Source: Rhodamnia argentea (lineage: Eukaryota; Streptophyta; Magnoliopsida; Myrtales; Myrtaceae). From it: DNA of 64,000 bases. Location of the stretch: assembly GCF_020921035.1 (NCBI RefSeq), contig NC_063151.1, positions 18,854,934 through 18,918,933 of the forward strand. Direction: 5' to 3'. The first letter of the stretch is position 1, and every line of letters starts with the position of its first letter. Below are positions 1 through 12,203 of this stretch, one piece after another. The position numbers were made by a program, and so were the translations under genes. The notes under the pieces were generated by a model. It saw only the letters and a list, made by a program, of their open reading frames with translations. It ran no database searches and was not told where the DNA came from.

Positions 1-584
1 GAAATAAGTCATTTTTATGGAACGATGAGGAAAAACAAATGAAATCATTTTGTCTGACTAACTCTTTGTTTAATTTATTAAATGGGTCACTTTGATGAGA
101 AAAAGATAATTTCACAAAAATAAAACTGACTCCTGAGAAAAATATGAGCATTATCTTAGTATTTAAAAAACAAATAGTAAGAACAGGCAGACATAAAATT
201 CACTGTTAGTAGTGCTAGGACAAATGAAAGATTGAGACGTGATACAGCAAGTGGTGGCCCATTTTAGACAAACATGTTCGTGACGTACAGATCAATTAGG
301 ATAAAATTATTGATATTGGCTACATCATTTGAAAATAATATTGAAGTATTTTTTGGGTAAAGATAATATCGAAATATTTTATTTTTGGTTATGTCTAAAT
401 TTTATTATTGATTAACAAATAGATTCAAAAAAGATGAAACAAAATTTTCGTGTTTTGAGTTAATTGCAAAATATATTTAGACATCTATCAACAAATAAAA
501 AAATAGAAAAAAACATAAACTCATAAAAAATACATGGGTGATTTGATTTGGAAATATGTAACTACAACCTTATGCTCAAAAAAT
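1..584. other. AT-rich intergenic sequence, no gene seen
   Basis: This is AT-rich sequence with stop codons in all frames. I see no exon, RNA gene or clear element before the inverted-repeat element that starts at 585. Confidence 0.5.
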
Positions 585-1223
585 GGAAAAGTACAAAAAA
601 AAGCCTTAAACTTACTGCATAGTATCAATTCAATCCTAAACTTTTTAATTACACTAAATTTTTTTTGGATGAAATTACACCGATTTAGTTTTAAACCTTT
701 TTGCATTAATACCAATTGAGCTCATTTGATCAATTTTGGCTCGGCCGTCCTACGTGGCATGGGTGACTCTGATGTGGACATTTTTAATTTTTTTATCATT
801 CTGTTTTCTTTTCTGATGTTTAATTTCTTTTGGCTAAGGGCCAGCGAGGGCCACTAGCTGCAACGCCCTTGCTCAAGACCGACAAGGGCGTTGTGGCCCT
901 CGCGGGTCTGGGCAAGGAGCCACGGAAGCCCTCGCACACCCTCAACTGAAAAAAAAAAAAAAGAGTGAAGAAAAGAAAAGAAAAGAGAAAATCCAAAAAA
1001 TTATTAAAAAATTAAAAAAATACTAAAAAAATATCCATGTCAAGACCGACCATACCATGTAGAACGGTCGGCATCAACGTTAGTGATTTTCACCCAAAAT
1101 TAGCCGGATGGATTCAATTGGTACCAGTGCTAGAATGTTTATGACTAAATTGATTTAATTAAAAAGGTTTATGATTGAATTGGTATCGATGCACTAGGTT
1201 TAGAACTTTTTTGGTACTTTTCC
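585..1223. mobile_element. Terminal-inverted-repeat element with GC-rich core (non-autonomous, MULE-like)
   Basis: The left end reads GGAAAAGTACAAAAAAAGCC and the reverse complement of the right end reads GGAAAAGTACCAAAAAAGTT. The similarity continues for about 100 bases into both arms, through degenerate units of the type 'taaaccttttaattaaattcaatt'. The centre (about 835-935) is GC-rich, with palindromic 'gagggc/gccctc' stretches, followed by a purine-rich run. The flanks CTCAAAAAAT (left) and CTCAAACGAT (right) look like a worn 9-10 bp target duplication, the size expected of Mutator-like elements. There is no transposase, so it would be non-autonomous. The family assignment is inference; the inverted ends are seen directly. 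Confidence 0.65.
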
Positions 1224-2990
1224 CCTCAAACGATAGGTTGAGAAACATAGAAAAGCAAAGATAAATTTATCTTTGAATAGATAAAATAAAATAAAATAAA
1301 GAAGGAACCAAAAGAAAGGAAATAGTGGATATGTTTGTTGAGAGGAAAGAAGAAGAAGAAGAAGAAGAAGAAAACGAATTAATTTGGCAAAAGAAACGAA
1401 AAACGAAAAACGAAAAACGAAAAAAGGGGAAAAGGGGCTGGAGAAATGTGAAATGGAACATTCATCATCTTCATGTATATTTATTCTAGCTAGCTTAGTA
1501 GAATTGGCTAAAGTAACAATGAAATAGATTTAAATAGGTAAAGCTCAAACATGATGATGTCACATGGCGCAATAACGTGCAAGAACTATCCATCATGGGA
1601 AATCACTAATAAGGAGCCTAAATTAAAGTCCGTCAATAAATTCAGTTAAATTTACTGTCGCTTAAAAGCTTGAATCGAAGATTTATTGATCAATTAGGTC
1701 ATATTAACTGTTCCACATCACACCGTTTTCTGATGTGAGACCGTTGTCTTACATACTAAAAAAGATTGATGTAGATTTGATCAATAGTCTCTCGGACCTA
1801 AGTAAGTCCTTAAACTGCTTCATCTGAGGCCTTGTTCGGATCTCGAGATCCCTTAGACGTGAAGCACTTAGAGGACATTCCCTGCCACCACTCATAAAGT
1901 AGGAGAGGCTTAAATGATGTTGTCTATTGCACAAGCTTTGTGATAGCCTTTGAAAGGGGAGACACCTTTGATGTGTATATGTACCAAGTTAGACCGTTGT
2001 CTAACACATTCTTAACAAATAGATGTGAGGATCTTTCATAAAGCAGGATAGGATTATATGATGTCGCCTTTCAGACAATCTTTGTAAGCAGGATAGCCTT
2101 TGAAAGGATAGGCACGTCAAGACACTATTTTGTAAGGGTGGATTTGATGACCTGATCCTCTAGGAGAAGTAAAAACTTCTATTGAGGTGTTTCGTACATA
2201 CACATACCAAAGGTATTGTGGCTGACCTCCAAACAAAACTATGGAGAATCTTGCAGTAAATGACGAAGCAATTTTGTTATGAAAAGGGTCTAAAGAGCTC
2301 TTAAAGCTGCAGTTCCTAAAGCACCTGTAAACTTATACAGCCAACTTCCTTAAGGGTCGTGGCTTTTGATGGGTTGTCAAGTACCATAAAAAACAAAGCA
2401 TGTTCGCAAAAATCACAATTGCTATGAACACATCTACATGTTCACGTCTCAATGGGAACCAGCTGCACCAATTTGTTGTAAAGAAAAGCCTTGGACTCCA
2501 AGTGCTCACCACAAACCCTTGTCCGTTTAGTGGCTATTTTGTATACGAGGCCTCATTGCAAAGGAAACAGACGTCGAAACCGAACACGTCGATCCCTGTT
2601 ATGAATATATAGTCGTTCTACCCTTTTCTTATTTTGTTTGACGAACCAAACATGACATTAAAGCGATCGTGTCATCATCATCTCTTCTCAGAGGCATTCC
2701 GTTTCCTCCATGCGTGCAGAGATCACTCGATTCGCACCTTCATCGTCATGCGAATTGCTTTCGCCACCAGAACCATCTTGCACGCTTTTGGCTCTCAGAA
2801 GGCACACTGCTCCCCCTGCACAATGCATTGCCCATCCACTCAAGTCCACTCTATTCGTATATATGTGCACAAGGACGACGGGTATCTCCCCACATCCATT
2901 TTAAGCAAAGTCTTGCATGCACGAGCTACATGCTCGTGGTCCTTAAGCTCTCGGACATTGCTTCTTGGGCGTGCCTCTTAACAATCTCCC
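1224..2990. other. Intergenic region with a (GAA)n microsatellite and a diverged tandem duplication
   Basis: No gene is recognised. A GAA microsatellite lies near 1349-1370. From about 1738 to 2130 a block is present twice: both copies contain 'gaccgttgtct', a 'cataaag.aggagagg' stretch, an 'atgatgt.g' stretch and 'atagcctttgaaagg' in the same order, with the later copy near 1990-2130. The rest, up to the glycine-rich protein promoter, shows no sustained open frame with family resemblance. Confidence 0.45.
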
Positions 2991-2993
2991 TAC

Positions 2994-3001
2994 TATATTA
3001 A
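2994..3001 (+). promoter_or_regulatory. Probable TATA box of the glycine-rich protein gene
   Basis: TATATTAA lies about 235 bases upstream of the chosen start codon. It would place transcription start near 3025-3030 and give a leader of about 200 bases. A CATGCA motif (RY-type element) occurs about 80 bases upstream, near 2915. Assignment is by position and consensus only. Confidence 0.4.
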
Positions 3002-3229
3002 CCAGCCGCACCGGGGACGACAAATAGAGAGGTGAGAGACTCGCGAATACATAGATCAGGACAGAAGTTTCGATATTTTTTCGTCCACTAGTTGTTTCCT
3101 ACTGCTCTTTTTTGTTATTATTATTTTTCTGGAAAAAGAACATATAAAGATGTTGTTAAGAAAGGCTACAAATTACATCTTATCTGTTAATTTGGATAGT
3201 GTGATATGCATCATAGGCGAGAGGGTGTC

Positions 3230-3940
3230 ATGGGAAAGCAGAATGAGGTTGCACGGAGATTCATCCTCATCTGGTTCATCCTGGGGTTCCTAGTAGTGGA
3301 AGGTAGTAGAGGGAAGAGGTTTCTGAGCAAAGATGACGATTATGACATGGCCAAAGAGTTGCAAAGGAGGGTTCAGGATCAGGAAGACGATGCCTACAGA
3401 GCGGTGATAGCTGGCAGATTAGGAGGAGGCGGCAGCGGTTTTGGTGGTGGCTGGGGGATAGGCAAGGGAGGTGGAGGTTATGGGTCAGGTGGTGGTATGG
3501 GCAGCGGCTACGGTGGTGGCTGGGGAATAGGCAAGGGAGACGGAGGTTACGGGTCAGGTGGTGGTATGGTCAAAGGCTACGGTGGTGGAAGTGGAACAGG
3601 GGGTTGGGGGGTTGGCATGGGTGGAGGAAGTGGTGGCGGCTTCGGAGGTGGCGGAGGATCCAGCTACAACAATGGCGGATATGGCTACGGGGGCGGAAGT
3701 GGAGGCGGGTATGGTTCTGGTGGTGGAGGGGGTGGTGGCTTTGGGGGAGGATCTGGTTGGGGCAGTGGTTATGGATCGGGCTACAGCTCGGGATATGGAA
3801 GTGGTGGAGGCATCGGCGGATTCAGTGGAGGAGGAGGTACGGTCGGAGGTTATGGGCCCGACGGAGGATATGGACCCGGGTATGGCTCCGGTGAAGGCAA
3901 TGGAGGAGGCCCTTTTGGAGGTCCCGGCAAAAAGTACTGA
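3230..3940 (+). CDS. Secreted glycine-rich protein
   Basis: Single-exon gene encoding 236 aa. The N-terminus (MGKQNEVARRFILIWF...) has a basic n-region and a hydrophobic core to about residue 23, typical of a signal peptide, so the protein should enter the secretory pathway. A short charged segment follows (RFLSKDDDYDMAKELQRRVQ, residues 30-49). From about residue 63 to the end the protein is almost all Gly with Tyr, Ser, Trp and Phe in GGGYGSGGG-type repeats, as in structural cell-wall glycine-rich proteins. One unit (WGIGKG.GGYGSGGGM) is tandemly repeated near 3450-3570. I chose the ATG at 3230 because it sits in a better context (GTCATGG) and starts directly before the signal peptide. An in-frame ATG at 3206 would add eight residues. 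The gene converges with TAF4, about 1 kb between stop codons. A cell-wall role is inferred from composition only. Confidence 0.85.
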   Translation: MGKQNEVARRFILIWFILGFLVVEGSRGKRFLSKDDDYDMAKELQRRVQDQEDDAYRAVIAGRLGGGGSGFGGGWGIGKGGGGYGSGGGMGSGYGGGWGIGKGDGGYGSGGGMVKGYGGGSGTGGWGVGMGGGSGGGFGGGGGSSYNNGGYGYGGGSGGGYGSGGGGGGGFGGGSGWGSGYGSGYSSGYGSGGGIGGFSGGGGTVGGYGPDGGYGPGYGSGEGNGGGPFGGPGKKY

Positions 3941-4951
3941 TTCCACTTAGATTTTTACTTTTAGCGGAGAAATAAGGATGACCATTAGTGTTGCCCAACA
4001 TATATTTCGTCTAATCCCCATGGTAGTCTACTGCTATGTCCTTCACCGCAACTGTGAGCAGATAAATCTAACCGTACAATGTAATCCTCAATAATTTTTA
4101 ACGGTAATAGTATGCTATCTTGACAATACGATGAACATGTCAAACTCTGACAGAGTGCCATAACGATCTTATCAGAGAATCCTCTGCAGCCTGTAGCACC
4201 TTTGGAAATCATGGTGAGAGCTCACGCTGATAACTGTAAAACAAAAAGTACATATAGACATGCCTCCATCATCTCAGAGTAAATTGGAGCAATGGAAGAT
4301 GCTATGTCATTAATCTGCCTGCCACCTTGGAGTCTAATTCACCTAATAACTCAGATGTTTCGCTTACAAAAAGATGCAAACACAGATTGAACAGGAAGAT
4401 GAGAGTCCAAGCGATGAAATTCTGAAGAAGAAAAAGGCCGGTGGTTTTATTCGAGGCTACATAGGACCATATTCCTTTTAGCAAGTTGATGTAGCCTCCA
4501 AAATACGCGTATAGACTATAGAGAACCTTCTCATTCACCTAATTCCCAACAATTTACTCTCAATGAAATATTACTGCGAGTTGGCAATGAAAATCCTAAG
4601 AAGCCACTACAACAACAGAGATATACCAGATATGTACGAGGAAACCCACTACTGCATATATATATATATATGGCAGAGCGATTTCTGCTAAGTACGTACA
4701 AAATCAAAAGACGAAAAGCTATGATTCAGATGATATACCAGGAAAATGCACTAAACACCCCTAACTTCAAAGAGGCTGAAGTAAGATTAGTGTCTACCGC
4801 AACCAAAAAAGGATGCCTGTTTTCCCCGTCACGAATGAGTACACTGGCGAGACTCGATCTGGATCAACAGCTTTTTGCACTTCATTGAATGATTTGAAAA
4901 GGTAGCTGGATTAGGAATTAAAAATGGCTGAGACCAAGATTGCCACTTCAA
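3941..4951. other. Convergent 3' regions of the glycine-rich protein and TAF4 genes
   Basis: These 1.0 kb should hold the 3' untranslated regions of two convergent genes. A short (TA)n run lies near 4656-4672. No other gene is recognised. Confidence 0.5.
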
Positions 4952-7900
4952 TTATTCGTGGCGAGTTTCAGAATGAACTTTATTGTGAAGGCGGTAGATG
5001 AGACTAGACTTCGCCATCTGAGGTTCCCTTTCCAGAACAGCAATCACATCCTTGACAGAAATTGTACGAGCTACCTTCGGTTGTGATGCAATAGCTTGGT
5101 TCCTTCCTAATTTTCTATTGGCCCCTGTAAAGCACAAAATCTGGGTAAGAGGACTGAGTAGGACGAGGCACCACACATCAGAGATAGGGAGATTACAATA
5201 ACACCCAAACACAGTGGTTTTTTTGCATGGTTAGTTTGTTGAATCAAGTACTTGCTCTCTGTCCAGCATTAGATTTTACAATGAAGAGTTATTTTTGGCC
5301 ACTGTTTATGCTATCAAAACCAGAACTCCAACACAGCTAATTAGCAATGATTCCATGACATACCAGATGCAGCTTGTCCCCTTTTTCCTGCTTCTTGATT
5401 GTCTTTATTGTTTCTTCCAGAAATTGAAGATTTTCGGCTATCTTGACCGACCTGAGATGCCGCCTCCAATCCTCCCTCACGTTTTTGACGCGCTCGTTCA
5501 GCCATAAGCTGCCACTTGGACAACATGTCATCTCCTCCCACAGCAGCTCGGGCAGCAACATTTGCAGCAGTCGCCCTCATCTTGTCGTCTTCCTCTTTGT
5601 TTGCCTAAGTATAGATAAAACATAGCAAAATATCCTTACCAAAAAAAAAAAAAAACATAACAAAATATGATCGGGCTGGATCCATGAGGTGTGATGTGAG
5701 CAAGCTTAGCTAGTACAATCACTTGATTGATGAACATTGGAATTCAATCCTCATTTCAACCACTAAAACTAGGGATTTCAAGGGCAGGGAGGCCCCTGCC
5801 TAGCAACGTATATCGCATCCAAAAAGAGATCCAATATTACCTTCACGGATTTTCCACGGCCTTCGTCCTTTTCTTTATCACCATCAACTCCTTGACTGCC
5901 CTCAGGCTGCAATGATGTAGACAAATAAGCATTAAACAGAGAACCAGAAAGGGAGGTGAAGAAAAGAGGGAAAGAGATCGACTATTCAAACATATTTGTC
6001 TACATAGACATATTTGTTAGATCTGAGAACATGCCCATACTCCAGCATAAGTTTCCTAGTGGTAAAAGCCACGTCAGCTAGGTGAAATGGCAAAAACTTG
6101 CCTCACTTTGTTTCCTTAGCTTTTCTGCTTCAGCCTGTTTCTTATCCCATTCTTCCTTAGCTCTGTGGTTCAAAATCATAAGGTGCTGCTGGGCATCTGA
6201 AGTGACAATGGTCCGATGTCTGGGCCTCTCAACATCAACCCGCTATAAAAAATAACTTAATAAGGAGAGACTAATATACTTGAACCAAGTTAGTGGAAGG
6301 GGGAAAAACGCTCACCTGCTTTGAGACTCTAATTAAATTGCACAGTAGGCCACGCAACCTTTCCTCCACACTCTGGAAAATGAGTTGGTTAAGACACTAA
6401 ACAGGAAACATTAAAGAGCAGAGAAGCTACATCTCACCAACGAGAGACACCTCTCCACGTCATTGCTTATATTCTTCACACCACATTGGACCACTGGCAC
6501 AAGCATAGAGTTGAATATCTTTACCAAAGAGTATTGGGGCATAAAAGAAGAGAATCAAAAAATTCCATAGATGAAGAAGGAAGAGAGGAATAAACTGATC
6601 TCCGCCAATTTTTTCTGCAGGGGAGCCCGCTGCAATATCAGATTTTCTTCTTCCTCTAGGACAACTCTCCGGGATGCTTCTGAGACTCGACTGTCTTCCT
6701 TAGGCCCAGAAAACAGCTGTTCTTCTTCTTCCTTGTTCCGATCACATTTTCACAGATAAAAAACCAATTACCAGAAATTTAATAATAGTTAAAAGGACAA
6801 AATATACAGAATTGTCAGGTCAATTCCTACCCTGAGATTGACCCCACTAACAGCAGTGACATCAATGAGTTGTTCAATGCTTTGATCTGCAAAGGTCCCA
6901 GATACCTTTTGCTTCTTACTGTACAGATTCGGTAGACAACATTAAATTGACAAATGTTAATATTAAAAGTAAAATTTCATACTCAACTGATCAAGATAGG
7001 TATAATCAATCGAAGCCAGACCACCTTGAGGGAGGAGGCGAAGAACCAAGCGTTTCAAGAGGCTTCTTCTGGCCAACAGAAGTTTTTTTAGAAGGTGTCC
7101 TTGCATTATACCCAGCTGGTGCAGATGCTGTTCGGGAGCCTAGCTGATAGATTCAAGGCGAATAACGTCTTTCAAAAAGGGCTTACTTGCAGTCAAATCT
7201 TTGTCTGATATCATCAAGGAGTGAACTTTTGCACTTATTATCCCAAAAAGAGCTGCCAGTTTTGTTTCAAAACATAGAGCAAAAGGAACAAAAAAACAAT
7301 GCTTCAGAAGTAAATTTCTACAATATCACTACTCCTGTAGGGGGATAATGCAAATTGTGCAGTCAATTCCAATGTGTCTAAAACATGTACGCAGGATAAA
7401 TGAGAGCAGAAGTTTGTGCACTAAGCATCTCCTCTATATTCGCAGTTGTAGCTGCAACGTCGTGTCCAATAAATAATGTGATATTTATCAACCCTAGTGA
7501 CAATGTCACAAAAGAATTCCTTTCCTGAGTAGGGTCGTATTTAACTAGTAAATATGCTCTTGTAACATGTCATTCTTCCAAATTTTTTACCTCATTAACT
7601 TTTTATGCTTCCAGATAGAAGCCCAGTCCAGTATGAGGTCTGTTAGCTGCTGTTTTGCTGCCTAGTGATAAACAGTATTTTCAAACCTCTTCAATCAAGC
7701 AAATGAAGAGGAATGGCTATCAAGTAGTTTTACCACCTAAAGCATGGAGATAAACCTCCCAACAGCAAACATCTCCTAGCCATGGCATTTAATGTGATTA
7801 ATTGTTTAATCCAGGGGTTGCTATCCATATTTTCTATTCCCACATGCATATGAAGGAAATAAATGCATTCAAAGAAATTAAGTGGATTAAATTGCAAGAT

Positions 7901-10900
7901 AGAAGCATGGTTGAATTTAAAGGACCACCTGGATATTAGAATCCTGAGCTGGCGTTGTGGAAAGAGAACCCTGATGCGAAGTCCCAGTAATAGCAGGAGC
8001 CAAGAAACCCGTTCCTGGGGACTGCTGCTCAAGTGAATTGTCCCTTGAGGTTTCTGGTATGGAAACTCTTTGCTCTAGATGTCCAGCTGAAACTGAGGAC
8101 AGTCCGTTAAGGGAAGACAACTGTGGTTTCTGTTGATTGCTGGAATGATCAACAGGTTCATGTTTTACAAAGGCTGATGATGAGGCGGCACCCGAACTTT
8201 GGTCTTTAGCAGTAGACAACTTCCAAGGAACCGAATTTTGTTGGAGTGGTACATTACTTGCAAATGGTGGGAGAGCAGAAGATTGCCCTATCTTGTTATC
8301 ATTGTTAGGATGCTGCTGATTGAATTTTGGTGCAGTTACCAGGCTCATTGTCTGAGCTGCCCCTCCTGGCTGAATTGAACCCAAATTTTGATGAATTGGA
8401 ATCTGCTTCATTTGTAAATCATTAGGTTCTGTTTTGACAGAAGGAGCAGCACAGTTTACATTCTTCCCGCTGAATGGATGAACTCCGCCAGGACCTCCAT
8501 ACTTAGGAAATGTCTGCATGTTCTGAAAATGCTGCTGCTGCTGCACTAATCGAGACTCTGGTTTCTGCTCCACTTCTCCAGACTTTGGACCAGTTCTATT
8601 CATTGGGACTTGGCCTGGCGGAGATGAGTCATTGAACTTTGAAACGCTAGCAGGCTGCATTCTAGGTTGCGGCTGTAGAGCTGAAGTCGAACCTTGAATA
8701 TGCAACTGTGGGGGAGGCTGCAAGGGAGAGACTATGGAGCTTAGTAACAACATGGCATCCATAATCCCGTGTACAACATCAATCATGCTAAACACACCTG
8801 TGTTTGCATTTTCATAACTGCCAACTTCAGCATCTGATCTCCAACAATTCCTCTCATGATCCGCACAAACCCTTCCTTGGGAATATCATTTTTCTACAGC
8901 AGCGAGACCAAACAAGTGACTGACAAACCTCATTTCCCTCAAAAAGTAAGATTCAGAAAGAGCTTTACCAAAGACTCACCTTCAATTTGGCATAGAGGGT
9001 TTGTAGTTGCATGGCTCTGTCCTTATCAAGCTGGGGAAGAATCACTGGGAGCAACAATGCAAATGGCACTTGTTTAAGATGGTTTGGCCTATTTGGTGCT
9101 TGCTTGGGAACCTTTGCCTGTTGAATGCTCATTTGCTGTAACTTTAAGTACTGAGATTCACTGTCAAGGGTATGCACTCTACCTAGCTCACTCGTAGAGA
9201 CGGAATTCTTTTCTGACAATTGCATCCCAGGAGATTGCATGATCTGGATAGAATTTTGTTCTCCCTGCCCAAGTGGGTGACCATCTTGTACTTGTTTCTG
9301 CTTCAATTGCGGGTGATTGACTTTCTCCAAGGTGTTACTTTTTTGGGGATCAGCAAGAGATTCATGTTGCTGCAGTTGCATCTGTGCCAAAATCTGTTCT
9401 TGATGTTCTGAAATTTTTTGCTCTTGGTGAGTATGAGAATTTACATTTGCAGCCTGGTTAGTCGGTTTCCAACCTGGATATGATTGGCCGGGCATACTAA
9501 TATCTCCTTGTGAGACACCTGAATTATTATAGTTACCTCAAAAGTAAGACCCTTTGAAGCAAGAGATATAAGATCAGCAGCCAAAAATGAGAGAGAAAAG
9601 AAAGGAATGTCGAGGTGACCTAGATATTAGGAAGCAAGTTTCTTTATACTACTTCTAAGCTGCTCACCAGTATGCATATTGACCAAGATTCTACTTTTGT
9701 TTTGCATTCTTCCAAACATAACTTCAAAACAAGGAGCACATACCAAGCAAATAAAGGTGTTAAATCTCCCACGTATGTCAAGTAGCAAACCAGTATAAGG
9801 GACTTTTTTTGGCTAAGCACTGCATTTGCACAGCACTGGCTAAAAGTATTATCCAAAACTACACCACAAGCTTAGGAAGGACAAATAACTTTTTTCCTCT
9901 GTAACCATATTATACGTGTTAACAAATTCGCTTCTCATCCCTTTCAGACATTTAATGGTTCCATCCACTATTTGCTGTTTAACTTCTGTTGCTTTCCAAT
10001 TTTTGTGGTCTTGGGAGAAAGGAGGAGGTCAAAAGTCTTATTTTGTTCTTTTGTCATCCTTCTTTTAGATCAAAAGGAATCTACAAAATGTTTTGAATGC
10101 CCTTCCTGGGTCTCGGATTTCAGAAGCTGGAGTCGGCAGGGGACAACTTTTGCTTGCGGCATGACTTCTGCCTTTTATAAGTTGGCTTTTGATGCTGGAT
10201 GCAGATTGGATGAGAAGCAGAGAGGTAGGCACCCCCTGAACAATCTCTTAGTCACGATATCAAATACCTACCTACTGATCCTCCTGGTCACAGAAAATTT
10301 CTCCCACATAAATTCAGTCCCCGTTTATAAGAGGCTCGTGTTTATGGCTTCATCAAGGAAATCCAAATTCGCAAATAAGACAAAGAAACCAAAGAACGTC
10401 TCACCATCTCATCCTCACATGCTAGTAAATAATTATATCACATCAGCTCTAAAGTAAGTTCACAGATACTTGAACTAATGCATCCCCAACAAATTTGAAC
10501 TATTAATATAGGCCAAATTTAAATTGGGGATTTAAATATTTTATCCCCTTTTTTAATTTCTCAATCAAGAAAAATCACAGCTTGAGACAAACAAGGTTGG
10601 ATCCATCAGAATCTTCCCCAGCCTGATTTTCCTTCAATCTCATGGTCAGTAATTCATAATCTATGATTTCTCCAGTCATGCAAGATTTGAAGTCACCACT
10701 GATTTACCACTATTCTACAACACAAATGAAATTAACCAGAACTAGCCCATCAGACTGAAAATCACTTGCTTCTATCTTATCCGCACACCCAACATCTGAG
10801 AGGCCTGACGCTAGTCCCACATAAACTCAATAGTTGTGACCAGGGATCCAGTTACTCGATCAACAGGTCAACAGTAGTTCTCAGGAATCAACTTAGAGAC

Positions 10901-11568
10901 TGCGGGTTCAATGATGTCGCTCGACTTAACGTTCAAAGTTTAATCTAAAGCCCCAGCTAAGTCAAACAAGGCATATTAAGCCCAAACATTTAGCTATAAT
11001 GACATCAACATTTCTTAAACTAAGGTGACACAAAGCAGTGAACTTGAAAGACATGACACATCTTCATGCTATTCTGATCCAACAAAGGTGCTGTACTAGA
11101 CTTGTTAAATTCAAGGCTAGCTACTATCAATGTGTTGTAACAGGATAAAAAGTACCATGTATCATCTCTGCACTAACTTCATTACACAAAACCCCATAAG
11201 CTAGTCGTCATCACATAAATACGATGTAAAACATCATACTGATAACCTAACAGTTTGCACCAAAACTACCAGGAAAAATCCTTGATTCCTAGAAAGCAAT
11301 AACTTAATGCCAACAATACCTTTATCGGATGATGATGGTTGAGAAGTCGACGTATCACCTCCAATATCCCGATTAAGGGCAGCCTGGAAAGCCTCCACGT
11401 CAGCCCCCAAGTGCATGCTTTCGTCCTGTAGACATAAAAGTAACAAAATAAGAAATCCCCACCCAAAATCCATGGCGAGAGCAGAATTTTTCCATAAGAA
11501 TACGGTAAAGTAAACAAAACAACAAAGACCTCATCTTCTTCCAGGAGCTTCATTATCGAAGGATCCAT
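4952..11568 (-). CDS. TAF4: Transcription initiation factor TFIID subunit 4 (TAF4)
   Basis: Fourteen coding exons, read from the high end: 11568-11530, 11425-11320, 9518-8980, 8893-8798, 8717-7929, 7143-7025, 6918-6831, 6731-6596, 6493-6438, 6372-6316, 6242-6102, 5906-5841, 5604-5364 and 5124-4952. Phases agree at every join, giving 881 aa, close to plant TAF4. The start [13 protein letters not shown] is the conserved plant TAF4 N-terminus. Exons 3-4 carry the RST domain (about residues 195-255, ...[20 protein letters not shown]...). The middle is Gln/Ser/Pro-rich, as in activator-binding TAF4 regions. The C-terminal TAF4 domain (about 570-881) includes the histone-fold-like segment and the motif [18 protein letters not shown]4 pairs with TAF12 inside nuclear TFIID and supports Pol II initiation. 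Intron 1 has a weak donor (GTCTTT), and intron 11 appears to use a GC donor. A telo-box lies at 11888-11896 in the leader or promoter region. The upstream region has been interrupted by two transposons. Confidence 0.93.
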
Positions 11569-11887
11569 AGCGTCCAGCACTCCTTCAGTGAGTTCGTTTG
11601 CCCAATTTCAATGACCACCGAACCGAAACACCCTGTCTTTTGCAGAGAAAACTTCTCAATCGAACAAGTAGCGGGTCGCAGACGGTCATAAGAACTAATT
11701 CTTTTTATGCTTGAGGTCGAAGTCGACTATTAGACAGTCGCGAGCATCTCCCCTTGTTATCAACTAAAATTCAGCAGCCAAAGAGCAAACCAAGAAAGCT
11801 GTCGACACAAATCAGTGTAATGACGATGTGTGCCTCGGAACGTTCCCGCGAACAAACTATTCGATTGCCCGAGGAAGAAAACCAGTA

Positions 11888-11896
11888 AAACCCTAA
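11888..11896. promoter_or_regulatory. Telo-box (AAACCCTAA) upstream of TAF4
   Basis: AAACCCTAA lies about 320 bases upstream of the TAF4 start codon, in the 5' leader or its intron. Telo-boxes are common near the starts of plant housekeeping genes. The function here is inferred. Confidence 0.35.
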
Positions 11897-12150
11897 CCTT
11901 AAGCTTCTTAATAGAGACTGCGAAGCTCCATTCCTCGCGTGATCCTCGATCGCAAGCAACAGCAGCCTCCCAGCTCCGTCTATTCTTGATTTGATGGCAT
12001 TGCCACTGGAGCAAATGCCGCCAACGCTTCAGAAAGCCCCTAGCTTCCGAGAGAAACAGAGACACAGAGTGTGCAACAAGAAGAGCTCGGCCATGAAAGG
12101 AAAGTGTCGAAGCTTTTAACGAGAGCAAGAGAGCGACCGAGACGGAGACG

Positions 12151-12175
12151 GAGAGAGAGAGAGAGAGAGAGAGGG
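12151..12175. repeat. (GA)n microsatellite upstream of TAF4
   Basis: An uninterrupted GA/CT run in a purine-rich stretch just before the 12.2-kb insertion. On the TAF4 strand it reads as a CT-rich tract, common in plant core promoters and leaders. Confidence 0.7.
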
Positions 12176-12203
12176 AGGGAAGGAGAAAGGGGGCTTAAAA
12201 TAG

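Noticed and set aside
3554-3950. Open frames in other phases and on the minus strand over the glycine-rich protein
   Set aside because: GGN-rich coding makes all frames open. Only the +1 frame has a signal peptide and a sensible start.
9972-10457. 161-codon plus-strand open frame
   Set aside because: Falls in TAF4 intron 2 on the opposite strand, is low in complexity and shows no recognisable domain.
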